A DNA stretch of 64,000 nt from Sclerotinia nivalis (lineage: Eukaryota; Ascomycota; Leotiomycetes; Helotiales; Sclerotiniaceae), in contig JAPEIS010000006.1 of the NCBI GenBank assembly GCA_029531795.1, forward strand, positions 310,001 through 374,000, written 5' to 3'. A program made the position numbers and the translations under genes. Each line of letters opens with the position of its first letter. Within the stretch, counting starts at the first letter, position 1. Of the stretch, positions 1-11,500 are shown piece by piece. The notes under the pieces are model-generated. The model saw only the letters and a program-made list of their open reading frames with translations, had not been told where the DNA came from and did no database searches.

Positions 1-427
1 GGTTATAAGGGCCAGGTTTATTCAAATATTTCCGATGGTAATTCTAGATTAGTTTTCGAGTATTGTTTAGATAATTAGTAGGTTCTTTGGTTGGTTCGTT
101 GTAGTTGATTTATCGGATGGTATATTTCAGGTGGGGGCTATTGCAATTGCAGCGTTTTTAGCGGGAATTCAGAACTTCCTTCATCTCGAATTGTTCGATT
201 TCTTTGACTTCAATAGGAGGAGGGGGCGGATTGCATTGACCAGGGATAGGATTGTTATGAGCGGGGTATAATAAGTTTATATAGAATATAGAATGATTTC
301 TTATCGAGGTAGGTAATTCGAGCTTGTAAGCGTATACACCTATAGTTTGTAGGATCTGGAACAGATCTAGATTCTTCTAATCTAGTTTCTTTTAAAGTCT
401 TAGAATCTTGATGTTTTTGGTGTTCAA
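1..427. other. AT-rich RIP-degraded flank
   Basis: No open reading frame or recognisable gene is visible. The stretch is probably the 3' continuation of the gypsy element whose integrase remnant follows on the minus strand, but I could not align it to a known domain. Confidence 0.4.
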
Positions 428-1190
428 TCAAATTAGATCATTAGGATTGTAATAACGAGTAAAAGTATAATAAGCGTTGATATTCTTCGTATAGTAAGCT
501 TGATTAACAATCAATTCGATCTTCAAATGCTTAACGATTAGGGATATTTTCTTGATAAACTCTTCGATATCCCGGATACTAAAATAGTTAATAACAATGA
601 ACAATTCAAACCTTATATACGAATGATAACCGTAATTCGCAAAGAACAAGATTAGATGGAAACTTTCAGACTAAACAGAATTGATTGAAAATTCAGCAAT
701 CGACAATTACTCGAATCAATCGTTCTGTAGGTACAAGATATATAATCGGAGATATTATTCGAGTATAACATTTGCTCTTTCAATTTACCCATCGGTTTCT
801 GGATAATAGATTGTCGATAATTTCGATACTGTATTTAGACGTTTACAGATGTGTTTCTAGAAATCAGATATGAATTGAACATTATAATCGAATATAATTG
901 TCAATGGTAGGTTATATAGCTTTCAGATATACTTTAGGAATAAACGAACTACTTTTTCGGAATTACAAATATCATAATAAAGTAGGAAATACTTTATTTT
1001 AATCAATCGATCGATTACTACGAATATCATATCATAATCAAAACTTTTCGGGAGATGTATTATAAAATCGATCGATATATCCCTTTATACTTATTAAGGG
1101 ATTGAGAACGGGTAGAGGACACCTTCTTGTTTTCTACGGTTCGGTGCTGCTCGGTAGTAGTTATAACAATTATGTATCCAATTATCACGG
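428..1190 (-). pseudogene. Ty3/gypsy integrase remnant (gypsy-1)
   Basis: Read on the minus strand, this AT-rich stretch gives pieces of a retroviral-type integrase. Around 1,010-880 there is VVIDRLIK, matching the family's VVIDRLTKM core. Further on is YYPETDGQIERAN, the HPETDGQTERAN motif of the catalytic core. The longest open piece (649-428) holds FFANYGYHS, the usual FFANYGYHP near the integrase end. Many stops interrupt it and they look like G-to-A or C-to-T changes. It cannot make protein. The upstream reverse transcriptase is missing: the sequence ends near 1,190 at an unrelated repeat. Confidence 0.75.
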
Positions 1191-1194
1191 TAAG

Positions 1195-1341
1195 GGAAAA
1201 GGTATGTGTAGGTTTGATCTATTGTTGTACTACGAGGAGGAGAAGAAGGTCAAGGAGGTGATCTGACTATATAGAAGTGAGTGTATGCATATGTGCCTAA
1301 GGTATATATGATCATGTGCAGGTGAAGGGAGATGAATCCGT
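1195..1341 (-). repeat. Inverted-repeat partner 1 (LTR-like end TGTTACGG)
   Basis: About 150 bp are nearly identical, in inverted orientation, to 3,654-3,812. Both copies begin (outward reading) with TGTTACGGRTTCATCTCCC and contain the segment around CTACGAGGAGGAGAAGAAGG. A TGTTAC end is typical of fungal gypsy LTRs, so this may be an LTR edge. No matching ...GTAACA end was located. Confidence 0.6.
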
Positions 1342-2168
1342 AACAGTACCCCCTTCTGAAGAAACCCATTTGACCCCAAATGGGTATTAAAAAATAAAGA
1401 AAAATAAAGAAAAAATACAGATCTCTTTCTTCAATTAGATCTCTGAACAAAAAATATATGATATCCTCTAATGATGTTATATCCCTTATTGTTATAATAT
1501 GTAATATACCTTTAAACAAAGCGAATAATCTTGGTGCGAATGGATTTTCGTAGAGTAGGTGTAGCAATCACGCTGTATAACTCCGATTGCAAATTCTATG
1601 GTTCCGGTTGCAATATAGTAGTGTCGGGGTGCTTTAGGACCCAAGTTGACGATTCTGGCTTTTTTGGATGAAGACAATGATATTCGATAAAAACCTTCTC
1701 GTTATTCTTTAAATTATTAATTGGTTGTCAAGTTGGTGTGTAGTATCTTCATTTGATCAAATAATGATGGCCATTCTCATTATGATTATCTAGAACTCCT
1801 TCAAATATCCATTTCTGAACAGACTCATCTTCATCGTTGTCCCGCTTCAAAATTCTATCCCATGTAATCAGGGATTCTGATTTATTAATCGTTGTTTGAA
1901 TCGGAAAGTAAGGATTAGTATAAGCTGAAAGTAAAAGAGAATAATAAAAAATAGAGAAGATTTTAACATTCTCAGACAATTGAATAAGATAAATATAAAG
2001 ATAAATTTTGATAATCTCGTAAGAATCGATCTATTTATTATTTAGCTTTTTTGCTTTATATGAAATCTTCATATTCTTGATATTAATAAAGACTTTCTGG
2101 TTAGCTGTGTAGCAAGGTGAATCAGAGCAATGGCGGTTAGCATAGTCCTTATAAGTAGCAACTGTTTG
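1342..2168. other. No gene seen; contains a perfect hairpin
   Basis: AT-rich spacer between two gypsy remnants. At 1,365-1,384 there is a perfect 8-bp stem with a 4-nt loop (CCCATTTG-ACCC-CAAATGGG). Small open frames here have no recognisable similarity. Confidence 0.4.
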
Positions 2169-3650
2169 TTATACAAGAGTACGAAGTTGCTTCAAGATAT
2201 GTTCCATACGATCTGTGGTCCTATTACCTTTAAAGAATTCCCGTTTTTGTACTAGAGTTATATTCAATGAGTAAGGTTTACTAGACTCAATATCTAAGTA
2301 TAGATTAAAACTGTAATTGGTAAAGAAAGGCAAACAACTAATTATTTCAGAGACCAAATTATTAGATACAAATTCAACTAAAGATAGCCAATCCAATCAA
2401 TCGTCTTGATGATAGTTAACAAAAGCTCGTAAATACTACTCCAGAACCGAATTAATATATTCAATCTGATTATCTATTTGAGAATGAAAAGCTAAAGAAT
2501 ATTTTAAGGTAACTCCCAACCGCTCCGAAAGCTATAACCAGAATCCTAATACGAACTGCATTCCCCGATCGGAAATGATATTGTCCGGAAGTCTATGAAG
2601 CGTATAGACGCAATTGATAAAAGTATCGATTAACTCCTCTATCGTTAGTATATATTGTGAGAAAGTTGGATTGCTAGGGCCACATACGTAGCTAGTTCAT
2701 AGGCATTAGGTCACATGATCCTTCGTAGTTAAATATAAGGAGAAGGCTTTGCCTTCCCTTCTAGAATAATCAATCGTTTTCACTAGTCTTTTTGCATACC
2801 CACTGTATACAACCCCCAACCCATTGTTATTCACATTAGTTCTACTATTCGAAGTTTATACAATGTAGTCTGATCAGTTCGTATCCTATTCCCCCTCGCA
2901 GCGTGCTATCGGGACGCACGTATCTCGACCTACCTCTTTCACAATATATATCAATGAAATGTCTCATTTTAATTAACCTACAAATTACCATCAAAATATA
3001 TTTATAAATAGAATTATAACAAATGCAATCCGGAAGCGGTGTAATATAATCGATTAAAATATCAGATTATATGCGAAAAGGGATAGGCAGCGGTTTCAAA
3101 AATCCGGAAAACGCCGATTTGGATGATTTGGTACGAATACAAAGTTCGCAGGCCTTTACGTAGAATGCGATCTCCAAATGCATGTTAGGCCATTAGTATG
3201 TACAAGAGACAAAATCGATTGTTTTAATTCGACCAGGATGACCGGCAGGACTAGAAGAATGAATTCGATAGATAATTTGAAATTTGAATTTATCGTTTGA
3301 TGAAATTCAAATCTTATCCCGATAATAAATTCTATTATTTTGGATCGAACAATCTTGTATAACGATTCGGAGGATTTTACGATACTTTTTTGGCTATTTA
3401 GTTATCGATAAATCGTTAAAAACAGAAATAAATTGATCTGCGATATCGGATCTAGTATACGCTGTATCGATTAAGGTATCAATTGATTGATCGTAAAGTA
3501 GTACTATTGTCTTCACTGATATCAAATTGATATACCCAATCAAATCCTTATAAAGATCATCGTCAAAACGATTCTAAGGGAGGATAATGTGTTTTCGATT
3601 CTTTAAACACTCATTGTTTGGATTAGAGCGATACAGTCGATCTTTATATT
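2169..3650 (-). pseudogene. Ty3/gypsy pol remnant, RNase H/integrase (gypsy-2)
   Basis: On the minus strand the order is: a C-terminal RNase H linker near 3,640; a zinc-binding H2C2 region (MHLEIAFYVKACELCIRTKS, about 3,200-3,120); the integrase core with ITPLP and MRHFID; then, after an inserted solo LTR, LPDNIISDRG, LAFHSQIDNQIEYINS and a final open piece (2,396-2,169) with FVSNNLVSE. These match Ty3/gypsy integrase blocks in the expected order. Stops are frequent and several replace Trp or Gln. It is a dead element, a different family from the one at 428-1,190. Confidence 0.8.
2656..2943 (+). mobile_element. Solo LTR nested in gypsy-2 integrase
   Basis: A 288-bp block starts TGTGAGAAAG and ends CTCTTTCACA, so its ends are short inverted repeats with TG..CA. 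It interrupts the gypsy-2 integrase frame: the coding similarity stops at MRHFID and resumes just after the block. The flanks are TATAT/ATATA, compatible with a 4-5 bp duplication. Its first ~110 bp recur in reverse orientation at 51,370-51,486, which supports a real repeat family. Confidence 0.75.
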
Positions 3651-3653
3651 TTT

Positions 3654-3812
3654 GTTACGGGTTCATCTCCCTTCACCTGCATGTGATCATATGTGCCTTA
3701 GACACATATGCATACACTCACTTCTATATAGTCAGGTTACCTCCTTGACCTTCTTCTCCTCCTCGTAGTACAACAATAGATCAAACCTATATATACCTTT
3801 TCCTTTACTGTG
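3654..3812 (+). repeat. Inverted-repeat partner 2 (LTR-like end TGTTACGG)
   Basis: Reverse-complement copy of 1,195-1,341 with a few transitions. It abuts the truncated RNase H end of gypsy-2 and may be an LTR edge that cut the element. Confidence 0.6.
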
Positions 3813-3839
3813 ATAGTTTGTATTATTCTTTTAAAGGCT

Positions 3840-4106
3840 TCGTCATTTTACGAAGTGATCTGGCCTTGCCAAATCATTTGTAGGCTTTTATGTCTGTTTT
3901 CGATTGCTTTTGTGTTGTTGTAATTTGTTTGCTTTTGTGCGGTTGTGTTTTTTATCTGCTTTTGTGTAGCTTTTGATCTTTGATTGCTTTTGTACGATTG
4001 TATTTATTTGTAGACTTCTGTGTTTGTTTTTGATTGCTTTTGTGCAATCGCAAATTCTCTATCGATTACTTTGTGTAATTGTAATTCTTTTTACAATGGC
4101 TTCCGG
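3840..4106. repeat. Low-complexity region with repeated GCTTTTGTG
   Basis: The motif GCTTTTGTG (often ATTGCTTTTGTG) recurs about seven times with irregular spacing. It is a degenerate direct-repeat tract with no open frame, lying just outside the 3' end of LINE-A. Confidence 0.5.
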
Positions 4107-6837
4107 TTGATTGATTGATTGATTGATTGAATTAACGTCTACACTGAGTCTAAGACTATCTAAGACGGCTAGAAGCTTTGTAGGCTCCTAACAAATAACA
4201 ACTGGTGAAATGCTGGCCGTATTAGGCTGTAGCTAGTACAATTTGGAGAGATTGAGATAGCCTCAATCTACTAATTTTGAATAAAGGAAGTGAAAATTAA
4301 TCCTGGGGAATAAAGCCCACTTTACAAATACTCTCGTATATAATAAAGAAAATAACAAATGAAATATGATATAAATCGAAATTGGAACGATTTACCCTGC
4401 ATAGAGGGGTAAATTGATCAAAATAATTAAATTGATTAAATTGATTCAATTAATTATTTTCTCCTAGTTCATCCTTTTCTTCTTTGTCTTCTTGTTCTAT
4501 ATCCTCTTGCATTCTAGCAAGATGCTATAGTCTGATGGCTATTTTTGTTGTTTCGATAAATTCGAGGGTTTTGATGATTCCTATTTTGATATAAAGTAGA
4601 TATTTCATAGAAAGTCGAGAGGTAGGATTGTTTGCTTTGAGTATTCTTCTAGTTGATTTGTATAAAGAGCAATTGAGAAGAAGATGATCTGGGGATTCTT
4701 TCTTTTCATATCTATAATTATCATTTGATGAGATTCCGAATCGTTGTAAGTAGGATTTGAAGTATCTGTGATTGATTTTAAGTTGAAACAAAGTGCTAAT
4801 AGAACTTCTTTTGGTGTTTTCTGGAATTCCGATTTTTGAATTAGTTTTCCAGGAGTATATTTTCGAATAGGCTGATTTGGATGAATTAAGAAGGGATTTC
4901 CATTTCTCGGATTTCGTCCTTTTGATATCCATTCTCAATAAAGCAAAGCTAGTTTCGTTTAATAATGATCTTTGTTTTGTAGCTTCTTTTGCTAAAGCAT
5001 CAACCAATTCGTTTTCTTCAACAAAGGTATACCCTGGAATTCAATTAAGAGAGATTTCAGCTCCTTTTCTAAGGAGAGTTTCTGTGGCTTTGATTACTCT
5101 AATTTGGCATATCTGGCCAGAAGTATCAGAGGATGTTTTCAATCAGTATAATCCGGCTTGATTGTCTAAGTAGATTTTGAATTTTTCGCCTAGTTGAACA
5201 ATGGAACTAGCATATTCGATTGCTCTAATGACTCCAAGAAATTCACCATTATAGATAAACTGATTCACCCCAATATTGATGGTTTCCTGATATGAAACCT
5301 GACCATTCGACAGAATAACTACAATCCCGATTCCAATTCCGATTCCATTTAAAATAGATGAAGCATCAATATATATTGTAATAATATTCTTGCATCTGTA
5401 TTTGAATACAAGATTATAAGCAATTACAGCATCCTCCTTTGCTAGCTTGCTAATATTGACTTTGTATAGAATATCCCTTTTCCAAAAAGGGAAATGAAAA
5501 TGATCGATTTTCTTTAGAATCAAAGGATCGACATCTTCTTCGATTGAATTTATAATCTTCTCAAGCTGAATAAATTTAGATAGTTTTCTTCAAAAGATTA
5601 TTATCGAGCTCTGATCTCCTTTTTCGGCAATCAATCTTTTGGAAATTAGATTAACAGAATGGGAAAATGAGATTTTCAATAATCTGAAAGCATATTGTCT
5701 GATTCCAATATTTAATCTGACTTCCGGAGGGCACAAAGCAGCTTCCACTTCCATTGGTTTTATTAAAGAAGTTTTGAATACTCCCAGTATCTTTCGAAGA
5801 GCGAGATTCTGAAGTAATTGAAGAATCTTTTTGAATTGGACTTGATCTTTCCACCAAATGATTGATCCGTAATCAGCTATATTAATAACACATACTATAT
5901 AGAATTGTTTTAAAGCTTTGGGACTAAATCCTTTCTCAGTATTGACTAATCTGGTCATTCGATAGAAAAAGGCTTTAGCTTAAGTAGCTCGGATTGTGAC
6001 ATGTTGTTTGAAATTGAAACCGGAGTCGAACCAAATATCTAGCTATCTAATTAATAATGAGGGTTGTATAATCTCAGAATTTGGGAGCTTGATTGAAGCG
6101 TCTTTTGTGTATTTGGAGATGGAGAAGTGCATTAGCTTCGTTTTTGCTAAATCGAATTGAATAGCGTTTTTCTCATCAAAAGCATAGATCTGTTTCGCTG
6201 CTCTTTCGAGGAAGATGATATTCTTTTTCCAACTTGAGGAATGAGTGATCAAGGCTATATCATCAATATACGAGAGATATTCAACCGAATTCGATTGGAA
6301 GAGATCTCGAATATAGATTAGGAAGAGGATTGGTGAGATTGGACTTCCTTGAGGGATTCCGGTGTTGATTGGTTTAAAGGCTTCGGTTTGATCATCAAAC
6401 GAAAGTTTGAGTAATCTTTCTTCCAAAAATGACGAGATCTATATAATAAGACTAATTGGGAGATTGAGGTTTTTGTAGATATCTAAAAGTCGATTCTTGG
6501 ATACATAATTGAAGGCCCCTTTAATATTTAGGAAAAGGGTTGAGGTTTTCTTTTTGATTCTTGTATTTCTTTCGATTTCGGTGGTAAGCAGGATTGCTGT
6601 ATCGATGGTTGATTTCTTTTGTTTTTTGCCCATTTGGGAATGATGCAATAGATTTGTAGTTTCGGTTAGAAAGCTAAGCCTTTGAGCTAGAATTCTTTCA
6701 CTAATTTTGCCTAAACAATTGAGAAGGGCAATAACCCTATAAGTTTTTGGAATAGTATAATCTGGTTTCGAAGGCTTCTTGAGTATCGCTTCTGTAGCTT
6801 GTTTCCAACAAGAAGGATGGTAACCAAGATTAATCAG
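4107..6837 (-). mobile_element. LINE-A, Tad-like non-LTR retrotransposon (5'-truncated, part 1)
   Basis: The minus-strand 3' end has the tail (TCAA)n at 4,107-4,130, next to the 3' block with AGACTATCTAAGACGGCTAG that is common to all LINE-1 copies here. Broken ORF2 pieces follow in order: Cys/His tail (5,007-4,525), RNase H (5,523-5,143), RT thumb (5,958-5,590), RT with YIDD (6,426-6,043) and RT N-part (6,648-6,439). It is colinear with LINE-B but has many RIP stops. Element E1 interrupts it at 6,837; the rest resumes at 7,951. Confidence 0.85.
4525..6648 (-). pseudogene. LINE-A ORF2 remnant: RT and RNase H
   Basis: The remains encode the C-terminal two thirds of a Tad-type ORF2: reverse transcriptase (GIPQGSPISPILFLIYI and YIDDIAL), RNase H (TIYIDASS; the glutamate in YNGEFLG; LDNQAGLY; VDALAKEA) and a terminal C/H-rich tail of the HLLLNCSLY type. 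At least five open pieces are separated by stops and shifts. Compared with LINE-B, the catalytic Asp in TDAS is kept but several His/Cys are lost (CRCGKR has become YRYEKK). It is not functional. Confidence 0.85.
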
Positions 6838-6923
6838 GGAGGGCGAAGACTCAACACCTGTACGTGGTGCCCTCTACGAACCTCCAGCTCTCTATTGAGA
6901 GTCTGCAGAGCTAAGATTGAGTC
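6838..6923 (+). ncRNA. Candidate HDV-like self-cleaving ribozyme at the 5' end of E1
   Basis: A nested double pseudoknot can be drawn. P1 is 7 bp (6,838-6,844 with 6,869-6,875), starting at the first base of the element with a G-U wobble. P2 is 7 bp (GACTCAA 6,848-6,854 with TTGAGTC 6,917-6,923). P3 is ACC/GGT (6,856-6,858 with 6,866-6,868) with a 7-nt loop. P4 is CTCT/AGAG (6,888-6,891 with 6,907-6,910). The joining strand CTAAGA starts with C6911, where the catalytic cytosine of HDV ribozymes lies. HDV-like ribozymes are known at the 5' ends of several non-LTR elements. Cleavage here is inferred. Confidence 0.72.
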
Positions 6924-7902
6924 ATTTGATGGAATCGGATACATTGGAAGAGAGAGAGAGGGTTTCCCGATTACGATATTCACGATAGAGGGGTTATTAC
7001 GATTTTACAGTATCAATATCTTCGAAAGGATGAACGAACATCAATCCAAAATACGGACGATGGCTACAGAAGCCCTGGTTAGATTCAACATCTGCTATCG
7101 ACTATTACCTCAATACGAGGTATGATACGCCTAGTAAGTCCCTTCTATTCCAGAAGGGTCTTTTCGATACGGAATTTGCTACTGTTTTATTCGCATTTTA
7201 TACCTTTTTTCGACAATCGATTATCGAAAACACATTCATTTTAACACTACGATTATTACGAAACAGAGAATACCATCATCTATCAACTAATACTATGCTC
7301 TGGGCATCGATACGATATTACGCCTTTTCCTCGATTTTACGAAAATATTTTTTGTGTGTGTGTGGGTAAGGTTAGGGCCACGCCCTACTATTATTACATT
7401 CAAATGACCGATATTCCATTCGGCGGTTTCGATTATTTACATTCAAACAAAGCTGAAGATCATCACACCTAGGAAGGCATGCAAAGGAGCTAATGAATGA
7501 GTTCAAGCTGAGGAGAGTGGTGCCTTCCAGTTGCTTTTCACTAGTATGAGGACCCTTTTGCTGTGCTGGAGGTAATCTTGACGGAGATGACTTTTGACCT
7601 TTGTGGGAAGTGGATATCGGAATAGCAGATTGGATCGAAGAAGAAGATTATATCAATAGGATGCTTTAATTAGCAAGGGGTAGGGGGAAAGCGAAGAAGG
7701 AAAAATCTTAGAGGATGAAGATATCGGGCTTTGTTCCCCAGTATTAGTTTTCACTTGCCCTCAATCAACATTTCAAGGGTTGAAAAGAAACCCAAACTAT
7801 ACAAACTGTATGTTAGCTAGCATACAACTCCCTATAGCATCAACTAGGAGCTCATAGAGCCCCTAGCCGTCCTAGATAGTCTTAGACTCAGTGTGGACGT
7901 TA

Positions 7903-7937
<35 letters not shown>
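6838..7937 (+). mobile_element. E1: ~1.1-kb non-autonomous retroelement inserted in LINE-A
   Basis: The insertion splits LINE-A and is flanked by a 13-bp target duplication CAAGATTAATCAG (6,825-6,837 and 7,938-7,950). It has no long conserved ORF. Its 5' end starts at G6838 with an HDV-like ribozyme fold. Its 3' end carries the same block as the LINEs (GGGCTTTGTTCCCCAGTATTAG, then TAGATAGTCTTAGACTCAGT and GACGTTAA) and an (ATCA)n tail. The shared 3' end and TSD indicate target-primed reverse transcription by the LINE-1 machinery. A second copy, E2, is at 19,721-20,595. Confidence 0.85.
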
Positions 7938-7940
<3 letters not shown>

Positions 7941-7950
7941 GATTAATCAG

Positions 7951-8110
7951 ATTGCTGAAAAGGGTAAAGAAAGCTTTTGGGATTGCTTTATAAGCTCGAA
8001 TAATGATCTCCTGGGTGATTCCATCTGGACCCGGACTCTTTCCTTTGATTTTAGTTGAACAAGCATTAAAGAGTTCATTTTCCGTGAGTTTAGGCCAATC
8101 CATTTCAAGT
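7951..8110 (-). mobile_element. LINE-A, part 2 (upstream of RT)
   Basis: Continuation of LINE-A beyond E1. The minus strand reads the region just before the RT fingers (WPKLTENEL, then KSPGPDGI), colinear with 10,908-11,060 of LINE-B. Similarity to LINE-B stops near 8,105-8,110, so the copy seems 5'-truncated there. No convincing TSD was found for LINE-A. Confidence 0.7.
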
Positions 8111-8190
8111 ATTGAATCTTGGAGAGAAAAATGAGGACAGTATGATCGACGATTTTCTCGAAGATATAATAGCAGATCAATTATGCAAGA
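8111..8190 (+). pseudogene. EST1-like pseudogene, upstream fragment left of LINE-B
   Basis: Read on the plus strand, this piece is open (…SMIDDFLEDIIADQLCK). It joins, across the LINE-B insertion and its 14-bp TSD (8,177-8,190 = 14,161-14,174), in the same frame to 14,175-14,275 and then 15,318-17,303. Its own sequence has no recognisable domain. The assignment rests on frame continuity. Confidence 0.55.
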
Positions 8191-8516
8191 TTGATTGATT
8201 GATTGATTGATTAAATTAACGTCTACACTGAGTCTAAGACTATCTAAGACGGCTAGGAGCTTTATAGGCTTCTAACAAGTAACAAATGGAGAATTGCTGG
8301 CCATATTCGGCTGTAGCTAATACAATTTGGGAAGATTGAAGTGGCCTCAATCTACTAATTTTTGAATGGGGGAAGTGAAAACTAATCTTGGGGAACAAAG
8401 CCCACCTTACAAATACTCTCGTATATAATAAGGAAAATAACAAATGAAATATGATATAATTCGAAATTGGAACGATTTACCCCACATAGAGGGGTAAATT
8501 GATCAAATTGACCCAA

Positions 8517-11500
8517 TTAACCATTTTCTCTCAGTTCACCCTCTTCACCTTCGCCTTCTTGTTCTACATTCTCTTGCATCCTAATTAGATGCCATGATCT
8601 GGTGGCTATTTTTGTTTCCTCGATAAATTCAAGGGTCTTAATGATTCCTGCTTTGGTGTGAAGTAGGTATTTCATAGTAAGTCGGGAGGTAGGGTTATTT
8701 TTCTTGAATATTCTTCTTATTGATTTGTATAACGGGCAACTGAGTAGGAGATGATTAGGAGATTCTCTCTTTCCACATCTACAATTATCATTTGCTGAGA
8801 TTCCGAATCGTTGTAGGTAAGATTTGAAATATCCATGACCGATTTTAAGCTGAAACAAAGCACTAATAGAGCTTCTCTTGGTGTTTTCTGGAATTCCGAT
8901 CTTTGAGCTAGTCTTCCAGGGGTATATTTTCGAATAGGCCGAATTAGATGAATAGAGAAGAGTATTCCATTCTTCGGATTTCGTCCTTTTGATATCCATT
9001 CCTAAGGAGGCAAAGCTGGTTTCGTTTGATGATGATCTTTGTTTTGTAGCTTCTTTTGCCAAAGCATCGGCCAATTCGTTTCCTTCAACGGAGGTATGCC
9101 CTGGAACCCAATTAAGGGAGATTTCAGCTCCTTTTCTAAGGAGAGTTTCTGTGGCCTTGATTGCTCTAATTTGGCATATCTGGCCAGGAGCATCAGAGGG
9201 TATTTTCAATCGGTATAATCCGGCTTGATTATCTGAGTAGATTTTGAATTTCTCGCCTGGTTGAGCAATGGAGCTAGCATATTCGATTGCTCTAGTGACT
9301 CCAAGAAGTTCACCATTGTAGACAAGCTGATTCACTCCAATATTGATGGTTTCCTGGTGTGAAACCTGACCATTCGATAGAATAACTGTAATCCCGATAC
9401 CAATTCCGATTCCGTCCAAAGTGGATGAAGCATCAGTATATATTGTAATAGTGTTTTTGCATCTGTATTTGAATGCAAGGTTATGGACAATTGCGGTATC
9501 CTCTTTTGCTAGCTTGCTGATATTGACTTTGTATGGAGTATTCCTTTTCCAAGGAGGGAAATGAAAGTGATCGATCTTTTCTAGGGTTAAAGGATCGAAA
9601 TCTTCTTCGATTGAATTCATGATCTTTTCAAGCTGAGTAAGTTTCGATAGTTTCCTTTGAGGGGTTGCTATTGTATTTAGAGCTTCCCTTTCGGTAGCTA
9701 GCTTATCCATAATTGTATTGACGGGATGGGAAGACGAGATTTTCAACAATCTGAAAGCATATTGTCTGATTCCAGCGTTTAATCTGATCTCCGGAGGGCA
9801 TAAAGCGGCTTCCACTTCCATTGGCTTTATTGGTGAGGTTTTGAAGACTCCTAGAATCTTACGTAGAGCAAGATTCTGGAGTAATTGAAGAGTCTTTTTG
9901 AACGAGGCTTGATCTTTCCACCAGATGATTGATCCGTAATCAGCTATGCTAGTGACACATGCTATGTAGAGCTGTCTTAGTGCTTTAGGGCTTAGCCCTT
10001 TCTCAGTATTAGCTAACCTGGCCATTCGATAAAATGAAGCCTTAGCTTGAGTTGCTCGAATAGCAACATGCTGTTTGAAGTTGAGGCCGGGATCGAACCA
10101 TATTCCTAACCATCTGACCAATGATGAAGGTTGTACAATCTCAGAATTTGGGAGCTTGATTGAAGCATCTTTAGCGTATTTGGATGTGGAGAAATGCATT
10201 AATTCCGTCTTTGCTAAATCGAATTGGATAGCGTTTTTCTCACCGAGAGCATAAATTTGTTTGGCTGCTCTTTCGAGGGAAAGGATGTTCTTTTTCCAGC
10301 TTGAAGAATGAGTGATTATAGCTATATCATCAATATACGAGAGATATTCAACCGAATTCGATTGAAAGAGATCTCGAATATAGATTAGGAAAAGGATTGG
10401 TGAGATTGGACTTCCTTGAGGGATTCCGGTGTTGATTGGTTTAAAAGCTTCGGTCTGACCATCGAACGAAAGTTTGAGTAATCTTTCTTCCAAAAATGAC
10501 GAGATCCATACAATAAGACTAATTGGAAGATTGAGGTTCTTGCAGATATCTAAGAGTCGATTCTTGGATACATAATCGAAGGCCCCTTTGACATCTAGGA
10601 AAAGAGCTGAGGTTTTCTTTTTGTTTCTTGAATTCCTTTCGATTTCGGTGGTAAGCAGGATTGCTGTATCGATGGCTGATTTCTTTTGTCTTCCACCCAT
10701 TTGGGAATGATGAAGTAGTTTTGTTGTTTCAGCAAGGTAGCTAAGCCTTTGAGCTAGTATCCTTTCACTTATCTTGCCTAAACAATTCAAAAGAGCGATA
10801 ACTCTATATGCTTTTGGAATAGAATAATCTGGTTTCGAAGGTTTTTTGAGTATAGCTCCAGTAGCTTGTTTCCAGCAAGAAGGATGATAACCGAGATTAA
10901 TCAAATTGCTGAAAAGAGTAAAGAAAGCTTTTGGGATCGCTTTGTAAGCTCGAATAATGATCTCCTGAGTAATTCCGTCTGGGCCAGGGGTCTTTCCTTT
11001 GATTTTAGCCGAGCAAGCATTGAGAAGTTCATTTTCAGTGAGATCAGGCCATTCCCATTTTTTTGATTGTTTATACCCTTCCTATTCAGATACAATTGTA
11101 TATAGGGGGGGAGGGAAAAGGGTAGATTTGAAGGCCAAACATTTTCCTTCGAATAAGCTTTCAAACTGAGAGAAACTAGATTGAATATTCGGGATTTTTT
11201 CGGTTCGAAGATCTTTCGTATATAATATTGCTTTGAAGATCGTTTGAGTATCCTCTTTTTCAAGGAATTCGTTCTAATGATTCTTTTTTGCTGTTTTAAT
11301 AACTTGAAAGTAATGATTCCTTGCTGATTGGTAGATTTTCTTGAACATATCGTCTTCAAAGTATCGTTTAGTATTCTCATATACTGATGAAAGCTGTTTA
11401 CAAAGGGCTTTCAATTCTGGAGACCACCAAGGCTTTGCTTTTTTGATCGATTTGGATCTAGGTATACTAGTGTTTACTGAATTGGTGATAATTCGAGTGA

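Noticed and set aside
7901..7940. CRISPR-like short repeats (ATCA)n
   Set aside because: This is the tetramer tail of a retroelement; it has no spacers, and the genome is eukaryotic.
8989..9228. Plus-strand ORFs opposite LINE RNase H (also at 4,877, 15,036 and 45,750)
   Set aside because: They recur in every LINE copy because the antisense frame is open; they are not genes.
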